Program-made: the position numbers and the translations under genes
From: CAZMHL01 sp045605445
GTDB taxonomy: Bacteria > Bacillota > Clostridia > RGIG6154
Length of the DNA stretch: 64,000 nucleotides
Assembly: GCA_045605445.1 (NCBI GenBank)
Contig: JAZUPZ010000007.1
Coordinates: forward strand, 1 to 64,000
Reading direction: 5' to 3'
In this document: one piece after another, positions 15,508-23,628 of the stretch
How positions within the stretch are numbered: position 1 is the stretch's first letter
Layout: every line of letters begins with the position of its first letter
The notes under the pieces: model-generated
What the model was told of the DNA's origin: nothing
Databases searched by the model: none
What the model saw: only the letters and a program-made list of their open reading frames with translations

Positions 15508-18462
15508 ATGAAAAAGTTAGTAGCATTTTTAGTGGTATGCATGATGCTGTTGTCAACAGTACCGGCACTTGCCGACCACGTGAATCCTAATGTTCTTCCC
15601 GAAGGTTCTATTGCAAAATATGACCAGTACTATGAGGATCTGAACGTTACAAGATACACACCGTGGATCAGACTCTACCACATGGAAACACCTGAAAAGT
15701 ATGCAAAAGGCGCATACGGCGGCGAAGGCGGTCAGGTTGTAATGAGCATTGCAGCTTCGCCACTTAACCCCGATTATGTAATTATGGGTACAGATACCTC
15801 CGGCGCATGGCTCAGCCACGACGGCGGTGAAAACTGGATTCTTCTTGATGACAACGTTAACACCTGGGCAGTTCCCGATGTCAAATGGCATCCTACAAAA
15901 GAAAACGTAGTTTATATGGTTCAGGGTAACAGAGGAGGATATTCTGTTAAAACCTATGCTTCAACAGTCGGCGGTCTTTATAAATCAGAAGACGCAGGCT
16001 TGTCATGGAAACAGATTTCAACCCTTGATACGGTTACTCCCGGTAACCAGGCAGAAAACCTTATTAACTTCGACCAGTATGGTAATATTTACTACCTTTC
16101 TTCATCAGGTCTTATGAAATCAACCGACGATGGCGAAAGCTGGACTTGCCTTGGTAAGCTTGTTGCAGATACAAGCGTAGATGTTGAAGAAGATAATACC
16201 GATGCCGATGAAGGCGGATCAGATACAGATACAGAAGCAGATGGTAGCGGATCTTCAGTTCCTACAGCAACCTACAGCTTTGTTCCGGGCGATAATGCAG
16301 ATGAAACCCTTGTTCCCGATGTAAAAAGAGCTGTTTTCTCAACTTATGTTTCTCCTGACGGACAGACTCTCGTGGTTACACTTTACAGCGGTATGTATAT
16401 TTCCCGTGACGGCGGTGCTACATGGGTAAGAGGCGGCGGAGATACAACAGGTATCAACTGTTACTCAATCGCAGTTGACCCGACAAATGCAAACCACTGG
16501 GTTGCAATTTACGCAGGTAATAAGGCATATACAACAACTGATGCAGGTTACACCTGGCAGTCAATGAATATAGCAACTTATAACAATGGCAAATATTATG
16601 CTGCATATGCAAAATTCGGTGCTCCCAAAGCAGACGGAACTCCAACCTTGTTTGTTATCTTCGGAAATATGAACAAGCCTTTCACCTTTGCTCTTGACGG
16701 TACAAGAACCGACTTTAATGCATATCTTGCAGAAAGAGTAACAGGCGGAGACTGGAAGAGACCTACTTTCGTAAATTCTTCTGACAGATTCCTCTACGGT
16801 GCTAGCGGTTACACCTGTGAAGGCTTTGCAGTTTGCGAAAGCGATCCTAACATTCTTTACTTCTCCTTCGGTGACATTCTTTATAAGTCAACCGACGGCG
16901 GTCTTACCTTTGAAAAGAAAAACTCAGGTTATTCAGGTAACTATGTAAGACAGTTCTATTTTGATAAAAACAACAAGCTCTGGCTTGCATTTACAGATAA
17001 GGGACTTGCAGAAACTTCAGAAGTTTACGACGGTGAAAATCTTCCTACAGGTAAAATGATTGACTACAACGGCACAGCTGCCAGCGTTGTAATCGACCCT
17101 AACAATCCTGACCATATCTTCACAAACAGAGGCGGCTGGTCATCTCAGACTTTAGTTGAATCAACAGACGGCGGTGCAACATGGAGCACTGTTAAAGATG
17201 CTGACGGCAATTCGCTGTCCTGCAGCTGGTCAATACTTAAATACATCGGTGACAACACCATTATGTCAACCAACTATAAGAGCACAGATAACGGTGCAAC
17301 CTGGGTAAGACATACAGATGCCGAAGGTAATAACTACAGTGTTCTTGCAATGAGCAATGTTGACAACAACATTCTTTATTCAACATCAGGTCTTTCTGGT
17401 TCTAATCAGTACAAACGTTCAACAGACGGCGGTCAGACCTGGAGAACATATTCAATTTCGGGTCAGATAACAGAAGTTTATCCCGATGAATTCGATGCAA
17501 ACACAGTATGGTTCGGAACATATGCGGGACATATGGTTAAAACCACTTTCAGTACTATCACAGGAAATGCTACAAACAGAATAAGAAACTCTGATAACGG
17601 AATTCCGCTTATCGGTCAGTATGACTATGTTTCTGTTTATGCAATCAAGCAGAATCCGAAAGATAAAAACCACTTTGTTGCAGGCGGTAAGGCAACTCAC
17701 GCAGGTCTTAAATCCTACGGTATTATCGAATCAAAAGACGGCGGTACAACCTGGTATCAGGTAAAAGGCTTCAAGGGCGTTATGAACGTTCAGACTCTTG
17801 AATTCTCTCCTGTTTCAACAGAAGTATTCATCGGAACCTGCTCAAACGGTACTCTCGTTTATGACTATTCAAAATATTCGCCAACAAACAACAGCGTAAT
17901 TTTTGATATGGATGGGCTTGATGTTGAAGCTCCCGCGACACTTACAGGTAACTATGGCGATGTTGTAACTCTTCCGGGTGTTGAAGCCGATGCAACATTT
18001 AGATTCAACGGCTGGACACAGGAATATACAACCTATGATTTCTATGGCAAGCCTACAAAGGTTGTAAAAGAATATGCTCCGGGAGACAGCTTTGTGGTTG
18101 AATACACAGATATAACTCTTAAAGCAAACTATAACTATGTAACAGAAACAGTATTTGAAGTTTCAGAAGACGGCGAAAGCTTTGAAGAAATGCCAAAGCT
18201 TAAGAGCGGAATAATCAAAGCAACAGCTCCTGTTACAACAACAGGTTCAGCAGTTCCCGTTCTCGGTCTTTATGATATTAACGACCCTTCAAAGGTTATT
18301 AAATTCGTAATTGGAGCTCCGGTTAATGTTGACGGAACACAGCAGGTTGAAGCAACAATCGACCTTACAGGGGTTGACACAACAAATACAATTCTTAAGT
18401 ATTTCGTTTGGAACAGCCTCGATGCGGCAGCTCCGTTGAGAATCGTAGAAGCAATCAAATAA
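15508..18462 (+). CDS. Large secreted GH74-like/BNR-repeat glycosidase
   Basis: 984 residues with a clear signal peptide (residues 1-22, cleavage after ALA). Many Asp-box repeats (variants of S-x-D-G-G-x-T-W: SHDGGENW, SEDAGLSW, SRDGGATW, STDGGATW) build a double seven-blade propeller typical of GH74 xyloglucanases and sialidase-like exo-enzymes. The early GGEGGQVVMSIAASP resembles the GH74 first blade. An acidic Asp/Glu/Ser insert (about 225-250) interrupts one blade. The C-terminal 160 residues include an InlB B-repeat-like motif (FRFNGWTQEY...LKANYNY). No anchor was seen. Substrate is not provable from sequence; a plant beta-glucan fits the rest of the window. Confidence 0.8.
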   Translation: MKKLVAFLVVCMMLLSTVPALADHVNPNVLPEGSIAKYDQYYEDLNVTRYTPWIRLYHMETPEKYAKGAYGGEGGQVVMSIAASPLNPDYVIMGTDTSGAWLSHDGGENWILLDDNVNTWAVPDVKWHPTKENVVYMVQGNRGGYSVKTYASTVGGLYKSEDAGLSWKQISTLDTVTPGNQAENLINFDQYGNIYYLSSSGLMKSTDDGESWTCLGKLVADTSVDVEEDNTDADEGGSDTDTEADGSGSSVPTATYSFVPGDNADETLVPDVKRAVFSTYVSPDGQTLVVTLYSGMYISRDGGATWVRGGGDTTGINCYSIAVDPTNANHWVAIYAGNKAYTTTDAGYTWQSMNIATYNNGKYYAAYAKFGAPKADGTPTLFVIFGNMNKPFTFALDGTRTDFNAYLAERVTGGDWKRPTFVNSSDRFLYGASGYTCEGFAVCESDPNILYFSFGDILYKSTDGGLTFEKKNSGYSGNYVRQFYFDKNNKLWLAFTDKGLAETSEVYDGENLPTGKMIDYNGTAASVVIDPNNPDHIFTNRGGWSSQTLVESTDGGATWSTVKDADGNSLSCSWSILKYIGDNTIMSTNYKSTDNGATWVRHTDAEGNNYSVLAMSNVDNNILYSTSGLSGSNQYKRSTDGGQTWRTYSISGQITEVYPDEFDANTVWFGTYAGHMVKTTFSTITGNATNRIRNSDNGIPLIGQYDYVSVYAIKQNPKDKNHFVAGGKATHAGLKSYGIIESKDGGTTWYQVKGFKGVMNVQTLEFSPVSTEVFIGTCSNGTLVYDYSKYSPTNNSVIFDMDGLDVEAPATLTGNYGDVVTLPGVEADATFRFNGWTQEYTTYDFYGKPTKVVKEYAPGDSFVVEYTDITLKANYNYVTETVFEVSEDGESFEEMPKLKSGIIKATAPVTTTGSAVPVLGLYDINDPSKVIKFVIGAPVNVDGTQQVEATIDLTGVDTTNTILKYFVWNSLDAAAPLRIVEAIK

Positions 18463-18492
18463 TTTTTGGGATGTAAAAAATGCCCAAATCGC

Positions 18493-18525
18493 AAAAAGAA
18501 CCGTGATTTTCACGGTTCTTTTTTA
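18493..18525 (+). terminator. Rho-independent terminator after the GH74-like gene
   Basis: AAAAAGAACCGTG (18493-18505), loop ATTTT, CACGGTTCTTTTT (18511-18523), a 13-bp stem with T-run. Confidence 0.92.
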
Positions 18526-18527
18526 CT

Positions 18528-18615
18528 ACGAACAAACTTCACCGCTCGACGTACCTTCGTACGCCTTCGGGTATCCCAAAACAAGAAAAATCTTGTTTTG
18601 GTTCAGTTTGTCCGT
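18528..18615. repeat. Terminal-inverted-repeat element, copy 1 (88 bp)
   Basis: Bounded by ACGAACAAACT (18528-18538) and AGTTTGTCCGT (18605-18615), which are inverted repeats with one mismatch. An inner hairpin CAAAACAAG...CTTGTTTTG follows the phrase TTCGGGTATCCCA. The same ends and phrase occur at 23002-23243. The flanking TTTTTTCCTATCCC is shared as well. No coding capacity. Confidence 0.7.
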
Positions 18616-18783
18616 TTTGGTCTATTTTTTCCTATCCCAAAAAACATTGTTCATTCTACATTATTTTTTGCCGTTTTAAAATGACGGGGACCCGTGTGTA
18701 TTCGGGGTTATTATGTTTCTCATGCGGCAGAATGGTTTTTTCGACGGGCTGAAGGCTTTCACCGGAGAATCCGTCTGCCCTGA
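18616..18783. other. Intergenic region, no gene seen
   Basis: Between the repeat element and the next promoter. There are some GC-rich pieces (ACGGGGACCCGTG and CGGCAGAATGG) but no convincing ORF with a ribosome site and no family of RNA I recognise. Confidence 0.5.
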
Positions 18784-18812
18784 TTGACACAAATTTACAA
18801 ATAATGTATAAT
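18784..18812 (+). promoter_or_regulatory. Consensus promoter of the TIR-like/nucleoside hydrolase unit
   Basis: TTGACA (18784-18789), 17-bp spacer, TATAAT (18807-18812), a perfect match, with a leader of about 25 nt before the start codon. Confidence 0.9.
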
Positions 18813-18842
18813 AAATTAAGTAAATTTTTCGGAGGAACAAGG

Positions 18843-20162
18843 ATGAAAGGAAAAGTTTTTATAGGCTGGAGCGGTACAAATAAACTTGCATACAAGGTTA
18901 AAGCAAGCCTTGAAAAGGAAAACTACGAGGGTGTGGTAGGTGGCCAGTCGGGGCAGGATGGCGGGCTTTATGTAGGTGCTGTTGTGCTGAATGAAATCGA
19001 CGGTTGCAACCAGGCATTGTTTGTTGTGCAGAAAAAAGAAAATGAAAGAATCAGCAACAATCTTATGTTCGAGCTCGGTTATGCTCTTGCCAAATTCAAT
19101 GCAAATAAAATTCATGTTGTTTACGTTGATATTGATTCCGAGGACAAGGAAATTCCTTCAGACTTAAAAGGAATATGGGCAAGCCATTGCAGTACTGAGG
19201 GCGACGAAAAAATAGAAGATGAAATTGTTGGCAAGTTCCTTGAAAACCAGAAAAATATAATTCCTGAAGAGAAAATGAGCGTAATCGGTTCTTATTATCA
19301 TATGAAGGAGCAAATTAAAAAATATGCCTATGCGCCTCATTGCTCAGAGTATGAATTTGCTCAGTATATTCTCTTTTTCTCCCAGGCGGCTTATATGTAC
19401 AGCAATGAAAAGGATGCTTTAAGAGCGCTTAAAGAGCTTATGAACCGTCTTCCCAATCCGGCACCGTCTCTTGACAGTGCTGTAAGATTCGCCGTTTGCT
19501 ATCTTGAACTTTTCCTTTTTGTTAAAAAGGAGGAGGACCGTCTTTTTATTGACCGTCACGACTTCAGAACCCTTAAACGTAAGCTTAAGAGTATTGAAGA
19601 GAAAGTTGAGCCTATGGAAAAGGATGATTTTACCAAGTGGTTCCTTGTTTTTATAAACGATACCATAAATTATTCTCATATTCTCTATTCGTACAATAGC
19701 GAGCATACCGAAGAAGAAAAAGAAGAAATTTTAAACAACAGTATTCCTTATGCAGAAAAATGTCTTAAATATTGTGAAGAACTTAAGGAAAACAAGGCAA
19801 ATGCCCTTTGCTTAGAGCTTTATACGGCGTATATGTACAGAAACTTATCTACGGCATATAAGCAGCTTCCGGAGGGAACTGAAAAATCTCACACATATCT
19901 TAACAAATCCTTTGAAGCAAGGAAAAAGCTTGTGGAATATTATGAAATGCACGATATAAGTACAAAGCTTTTTGACAATTTCGAGCTTGAATACTATCTT
20001 GCTCTGAGCGAATGTCTTGAGTTTGTAACCGATGAGGACGATTTTCTTGATTACAAATACGATTGTGAGGAATACATAAAAAGGGTTAAGGAGCTTAACC
20101 GTGAGAAATCTTATTTCATAAATAAAATTGAAAGACTTGTTAAACTTTGCCCGGAGGAATAA
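18843..20162 (+). CDS. TIR-like domain protein with helical-repeat C-terminus
   Basis: Start taken at ATG 18843 because GGAGG lies 7 bp upstream; the earlier ATG at 18804 overlaps the -10 box. 439 residues. Residues 1-130 resemble the short TIR-like nucleotide-binding fold: VFIGWSG (5-11) is the first strand, QALFVVQKK the third, and NNLMFELGY (72-80) matches the family's NVxFELGY block, whose Glu (here Glu77) is the expected catalytic residue in NAD-cleaving members. Residues about 140-439 are all helical with TPR-like spacing and no membrane segment. It pairs with a nucleoside hydrolase-like gene 3 bp downstream. NAD cleavage and a defence role are inference; a signalling role is the alternative. 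Confidence 0.72.
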   Translation: MKGKVFIGWSGTNKLAYKVKASLEKENYEGVVGGQSGQDGGLYVGAVVLNEIDGCNQALFVVQKKENERISNNLMFELGYALAKFNANKIHVVYVDIDSEDKEIPSDLKGIWASHCSTEGDEKIEDEIVGKFLENQKNIIPEEKMSVIGSYYHMKEQIKKYAYAPHCSEYEFAQYILFFSQAAYMYSNEKDALRALKELMNRLPNPAPSLDSAVRFAVCYLELFLFVKKEEDRLFIDRHDFRTLKRKLKSIEEKVEPMEKDDFTKWFLVFINDTINYSHILYSYNSEHTEEEKEEILNNSIPYAEKCLKYCEELKENKANALCLELYTAYMYRNLSTAYKQLPEGTEKSHTYLNKSFEARKKLVEYYEMHDISTKLFDNFELEYYLALSECLEFVTDEDDFLDYKYDCEEYIKRVKELNREKSYFINKIERLVKLCPEE

Positions 20163-20165
20163 TTT

Positions 20166-20957
20166 ATGGAAAAACTGATAATTTTTGCAGATTACGGACT
20201 TGACGATGCCGCCGCAACGGTAAGTATTTTAAAAAAAGCAGAGAAATTTGAAAAAATATATTTCGTTCCCATCGGCGGAAACGTTCCCGTTACAATGTCA
20301 TATAAAAACTGTCTTCTGCTTCTTTCTCATATCGGATGTGATGCTCTTGAGAAAATTGTTATAGTTGATACAACAAAAATAAAACAGCCCTCGGAGTATC
20401 TGGCAGAAATTCACGGAAAGGACGGAATGGGAGATTTCTTTGAAGAAATCGAATGTAACCTTAACGTACGATATACAGACTTTGAGGAGTTTAAAAACGA
20501 GCTTGACGGAAGTGAAACCGTTTTAAGTCTCGGGCCTATGACTTTGGTTAAGGAGATAATGGAAAAACATCCCCATAAGCTTATAATTATGGGAGGCTGT
20601 GTAAACGAGGAACCTAATTTTAAAGGCTATGAATTTAATCACTGTCTTGACAAAGAAGCTTTTTCTTATTGTGTGAAATTTCCTCACAAGGCAATAACTC
20701 TTGACACCTGCCGTACGGAAAAACTCGATGTAAGAAGAGTTGAAATAAAGGGCGAGGATGTTCATTCAAGAATATTAAAAGCCGACCAGAGGCTCAGCAT
20801 AACAAGGGGAGAGGCCGGTTGCTATGTGTGGGACGATGTTGCGGCTTGTTGCCTTCTTTATCCTGAAAGGTTTGAGGTTAAAGAGGAAATTGACCCATAC
20901 GGGAATAAAATTTCCAACACCGTATATATTTCAGACAAGCTTTATTGGGAAGAATAA
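20166..20957 (+). CDS. Divergent nucleoside hydrolase (IunH-like)
   Basis: 263 residues. The calcium-binding N-terminal motif is present as FADYGLDDA (Asp9, Asp13, Asp14), with GGNV (37-40), IHGKDGMGD (82-90, the HGxDG block), LGPMT (122-126), MGG (142-144), EFN (156-158) and the last calcium ligand Asp223 in VWDDVAA. In ordinary members the residue before that Asp is a His that protonates the leaving base; here it is Trp222. So the ribose and calcium sites look intact but leaving-group chemistry should differ. The ribosome site GGAGG lies inside the TIR-like gene 3 bp upstream, so the two are coupled. Cleavage of an N-ribosyl compound related to NAD is a hypothesis. Confidence 0.78.
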   Translation: MEKLIIFADYGLDDAAATVSILKKAEKFEKIYFVPIGGNVPVTMSYKNCLLLLSHIGCDALEKIVIVDTTKIKQPSEYLAEIHGKDGMGDFFEEIECNLNVRYTDFEEFKNELDGSETVLSLGPMTLVKEIMEKHPHKLIIMGGCVNEEPNFKGYEFNHCLDKEAFSYCVKFPHKAITLDTCRTEKLDVRRVEIKGEDVHSRILKADQRLSITRGEAGCYVWDDVAACCLLYPERFEVKEEIDPYGNKISNTVYISDKLYWEE

Positions 20958-21029
20958 TTTTTAAATTACAACTTTCTGTGTTTTTCTTTATGATAAAAGT
21001 TGATAAATTATCAAAAAATTTTGTAACTA

Positions 21030-21058
21030 TTGAAATTTTGCAAAGGTTATTATATAAT
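21030..21058 (+). promoter_or_regulatory. Promoter of the DUF47-pit unit
   Basis: TTGAAA (21030-21035), 17-bp spacer, TATAAT (21053-21058). No pho box was recognised. Confidence 0.8.
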
Positions 21059-21128
21059 AGGCGAATAACAAGAAAAAAGTTGAAAAAAGTTTAAGCTTTG
21101 TTCTTGAAAAAAGAAAGGGGTTTGAGAT

Positions 21129-21785
21129 ATGTTCTCAAAAAAGAATAACAATCTGGTTCATACTCTTATTATGGAACAGATAAGTGACATTGAAAACTGC
21201 GTTATAAATTTTGACAGCTTTGTTCGTGCAAACTGTACTCCCGATACATCACCGGAAACTCTTAATGATCTTGCTCAGGCAATCGGAAAAGCAGAGGCTA
21301 TTGCGGATAATTCTTTAAGAAGAATGATTGACTCTTTAGAGGGCGGACTTTTCCTTCCTTCAACAAAAGAGGAAATAATTTCAATTGCAACAAGCTGCGA
21401 CAGAATTGCAAACAAATGTGAAAGTATGGCAAAAACAGCCGTTTTCCAGAAATTCACTTTCCCGCAGGAGTTCGCAGGTGAGCTTCTTGAAATCATTGCA
21501 ATTACCCACAAACAGTTTGAAATTCTTGAAGAAAGTATAAGTGGGCTTTTCTCAAATTTTGGAAAAATGCTCAAGGACCACTCAATTCTTGATGAAATCC
21601 GTTCAGAGGAAACTAAGATCGACGTAATTGAGGAAGGTCTTTACGGAAAAATTTTTGACCTTGATGTTGAGCTGGCAAAGCAAATGCAGATTGCAAACTT
21701 TGTTGAAATGATCTGTGATATTTCCGACATTATTGAAAACATAGCAGACAAAATTCAGATTATGCTCGTTACAAGAAAGGCGTAA
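21129..21785 (+). CDS. DUF47/PhoU-like regulator of phosphate transport
   Basis: 218 residues, all helical and acidic, with no membrane segment. The pattern and length match DUF47 (YkaA/PhoU-related) proteins, which form bundles that bind metal and partner PiT transporters. Its start follows GAAAGGGG. It ends 4 bp before the pit gene. The role as a regulator or accessory of the transporter follows from family and position. Confidence 0.88.
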   Translation: MFSKKNNNLVHTLIMEQISDIENCVINFDSFVRANCTPDTSPETLNDLAQAIGKAEAIADNSLRRMIDSLEGGLFLPSTKEEIISIATSCDRIANKCESMAKTAVFQKFTFPQEFAGELLEIIAITHKQFEILEESISGLFSNFGKMLKDHSILDEIRSEETKIDVIEEGLYGKIFDLDVELAKQMQIANFVEMICDISDIIENIADKIQIMLVTRKA

Positions 21786-21789
21786 AAAG

Positions 21790-22863
21790 ATGATATATTT
21801 ATTACTTGTGGCAGGGGTTTTTATGGGATGGTCCCTGGGCACAATGGACGCTGCCAGCGCTTTCGGCACGGCAGTTGCAACCCGAGTCGTAAGATACAGA
21901 ACGGCAACGGTTATCATTTCCATTTTTGTAATTATAGGTGCTTTTACAGCAGGACATAATAACATAGGCAAGCTTGCGGAGCTTGCAACAAGCAACGAGA
22001 TAATTGCATCTGTTGAAGATGTGCAGATAGCTGCAGAAAACAATGAGGTTGATTTGCTTCGTCTGAAGTCAGCCCTTAAGGCGGCAATAATTTTTGCCTG
22101 CGCAGGATTTACCGTTTTTGTGATGGGGCTTTTCAAGCTTCCCGTTTCCGCAAACCAGGCGATAACCGGCGCAATAATAGGCTGGGGACTTTGCTATGCC
22201 GATTATTCCAACCCTGCAATTGTAGCGGTAAATCTGCCGCAGATAGGGAAATTTGCTTCAACCTGGATTCTTAATCCCCTGGGGGCAGGAATAATTTCAT
22301 TTATAATAGTAAGCCTGTTTAACCGCTTTATAGGAAAACGACTTTCTACTCTGGCTTTTTACGATTCTATTATTAAATTCGGATATATTGCCGCGGGAAT
22401 TTATGCTTCCTTCAGTATCGGAATAAACAGCTCGGCAAACGTTACCGCTCTTTATTTTGATATGGTATACGACAAAACGGGCATTGTTTCAAACCTTATA
22501 ATAAATCCGAGAATTGCGGCAACAATCGGCGGTATTGCCATTGCCATCGGAGTTCTTACATATTCTAAAAAGGTTATGATGACGGTAGGCTCGGGAATTG
22601 CCGATATAAGTCAGATGGACGGTTTCCTTGTGGTTATTGCAATGGCAACAGCGGTGCTCCTTATGGGTAAGGTTATGGGAATTCCCGTATCAAACTCTCA
22701 GGCAATAGTAGGCGCCGTAATCGGAGCAGGACTTACAAGAGGCATAAAACACGTTAACTTCGGCGTATTCAAACGAATTGCCGTAGCCTGGGTAAGCTCG
22801 CCAACCGCAGCGGGACTTCTGACCTATCTGATAGGGCTTTTAACAAAATTTTACTTTGCTTAA
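21790..22863 (+). CDS. pit: PiT-family inorganic phosphate transporter
   Basis: 357 residues, about ten membrane segments. Two PiT signatures are seen: AGHNNIGK (about 57-64, near the classical GANDxxN position) and PVSNSQAIVGAVIGAG (about 298-313). An N-terminal WSLGTMDAASAFGTAVATR and the inverted-repeat fold fit phosphate/proton or sodium symport across the cytoplasmic membrane. It is co-transcribed with DUF47. A 57-bp element that also occurs behind an AraC gene (44688-44744) begins right after the stop. Confidence 0.93.
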   Translation: MIYLLLVAGVFMGWSLGTMDAASAFGTAVATRVVRYRTATVIISIFVIIGAFTAGHNNIGKLAELATSNEIIASVEDVQIAAENNEVDLLRLKSALKAAIIFACAGFTVFVMGLFKLPVSANQAITGAIIGWGLCYADYSNPAIVAVNLPQIGKFASTWILNPLGAGIISFIIVSLFNRFIGKRLSTLAFYDSIIKFGYIAAGIYASFSIGINSSANVTALYFDMVYDKTGIVSNLIINPRIAATIGGIAIAIGVLTYSKKVMMTVGSGIADISQMDGFLVVIAMATAVLLMGKVMGIPVSNSQAIVGAVIGAGLTRGIKHVNFGVFKRIAVAWVSSPTAAGLLTYLIGLLTKFYFA

Positions 22864-22864
22864 G

Positions 22865-22921
22865 GGGGATGTTAAAAAAGTCCGGAACGTCAAAAGGCTG
22901 TGTTTTCCCTATGAAAGACAC
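22865..22921 (+). repeat. 3'-UTR repeat, copy 1
   Basis: Begins GGGGATGTTAAAAAAGTCC one base after the pit stop and ends GAAAGACAC. Nearly the same sequence, in the same orientation relative to its gene, follows the AraC gene ending at 44747. Both copies lead into a hairpin terminator. Confidence 0.85.
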
Positions 22922-22952
22922 AGTAAATATAAAAAAATTTAACCAAATGTAG

Positions 22953-22980
22953 AAAAACCTCAATTTCTTGAGGTTTTTCC
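22953..22980 (+). terminator. Rho-independent terminator of DUF47-pit
   Basis: AAAAACCTCAA (22953-22963), loop TTTC, TTGAGGTTTTT (22968-22978). Confidence 0.92.
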
Positions 22981-23001
22981 TTGTTTTTATGCCTTTTGAC
23001 T

Positions 23002-23243
23002 ACGAACAAACTTCACCTAACTCCGCGTAGCGTCGCAACCTTCGCTGTTAATTGAGCTTTTGCAAAGCACAAAGTTTACGCTCGGTTGCTCCTTTTCCCC
23101 ATAAAGTCAATTGACTTTTTGGGGAAAAGGAAAAACAATGCAAAGAAGCGAAGTTTTGCATTTGTGCAAAACGTAGCAAGTCTGCTTTGTTTTGACGCGC
23201 GTTCGGGTTCCCACAAGCATAGCTTGTGGTTCAGTTTGTTCGT
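23002..23243. repeat. Terminal-inverted-repeat element, copy 2 (242 bp)
   Basis: Bounded by ACGAACAAACT (23002-23012) and its perfect inverse AGTTTGTTCGT (23233-23243). It holds an inner hairpin CCACAAGC-ATA-GCTTGTGG after TTCGGGTTCC, as in copy 1, and extra internal palindromes. There is no coding sequence. It sits between the pit terminator and the retron, like a non-autonomous MITE or an intergenic palindromic element. Confidence 0.7.
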
Positions 23244-23275
23244 TCCAAACATTTTTTCCTATCCCCTTACGGGGT

Positions 23276-23312
23276 GAAGCTGTTTAAAATTAAGTTTTTA
23301 AACAGCTTCTTT
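23276..23312 (+). terminator. Strong hairpin, probable terminator before the retron
   Basis: GAAGCTGTTTAAAA (23276-23289) pairs with TTTTAAACAGCTTC (23296-23309), 14 bp, then TTTGTGTTT. It insulates the retron from upstream transcription. Confidence 0.65.
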
Positions 23313-23338
23313 GTGTTTCTGTGCAAAAAATGGTACTT

Positions 23339-23347
23339 TGGTAAAAT
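23339..23347 (+). promoter_or_regulatory. Extended -10 promoter for the retron RNA
   Basis: TGGTAAAAT: a TG one base before TAAAAT (23342-23347). No good -35 box is present. It places the start near 23354, about 40 nt before the a1 strand. Confidence 0.5.
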
Positions 23348-23391
23348 AGGGGATTGAAATTTATATCCCATGGTGTTAAACTTATACTACA

Positions 23392-23604
23392 ACAGAAAAC
23401 ACGGTTTTGCAGCAGTGCACATCCGTTTTTTAGAAAACACGGAGAGGGCAGCGAGTCGCTGCCTTGGGTTAGTTACCGGGGAACTTCGTTTCGCATCCGC
23501 GAAACGCCTCCCGGCATCGCTACGACGAATAATAAATCATAATATGATTAACAAAATTCGCCTCCGCTCGCCGGGATAATATGTGCCGCAAAGCCGTGAA
23601 CTGT
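23392..23604 (+). ncRNA. Inferred retron msr-msd non-coding RNA
   Basis: Two outer segments pair over three blocks: 23392-23395 with 23601-23604 (ACAG/CTGT), 23400-23410 with 23588-23598 (CACGGTTTTGC/GCAAAGCCGTG, 11 bp with one G-U), and 23417-23422 with 23581-23586 (GCACAT/ATGTGC). This is the a1/a2 layout of retrons and encloses 158 nt. Inside are hairpins at 23423-23442, 23447-23463 (GGCAGC/GCTGCC), 23476-23514 (CCGGG outer, CGTTTCGC/GCGAAACG inner) and 23526-23560 (CGAAT outer, AATCAT/ATGATT inner). The first two would be msr, the last two msd. The branching guanosine cannot be fixed by eye. It ends 8 nt before the RT ribosome site. Confidence 0.75.
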
Positions 23605-23628
23605 AAAAAAGCAAAGGAGGGGGAACTG

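Noticed and set aside
18466..18684. 72-codon plus-strand ORF after the GH74-like gene
   Set aside because: Reads through a strong terminator and the inverted-repeat element. No ribosome site.
18843..20957. Thoeris or Pycsar system
   Set aside because: No SIR2-type ThsA, SLOG partner or cyclase is present. The partner is a nucleoside hydrolase, so the pair does not fit those named systems.
23086..23277. 63-codon plus-strand ORF between pit and the retron
   Set aside because: Lies in the terminal-inverted-repeat element, which is built of palindromes. No ribosome site.
23354..23579. Two overlapping plus-strand ORFs (62 and 69 codons) upstream of the RT
   Set aside because: They lie inside the inferred retron RNA, lack ribosome sites, and read through hairpin arms.
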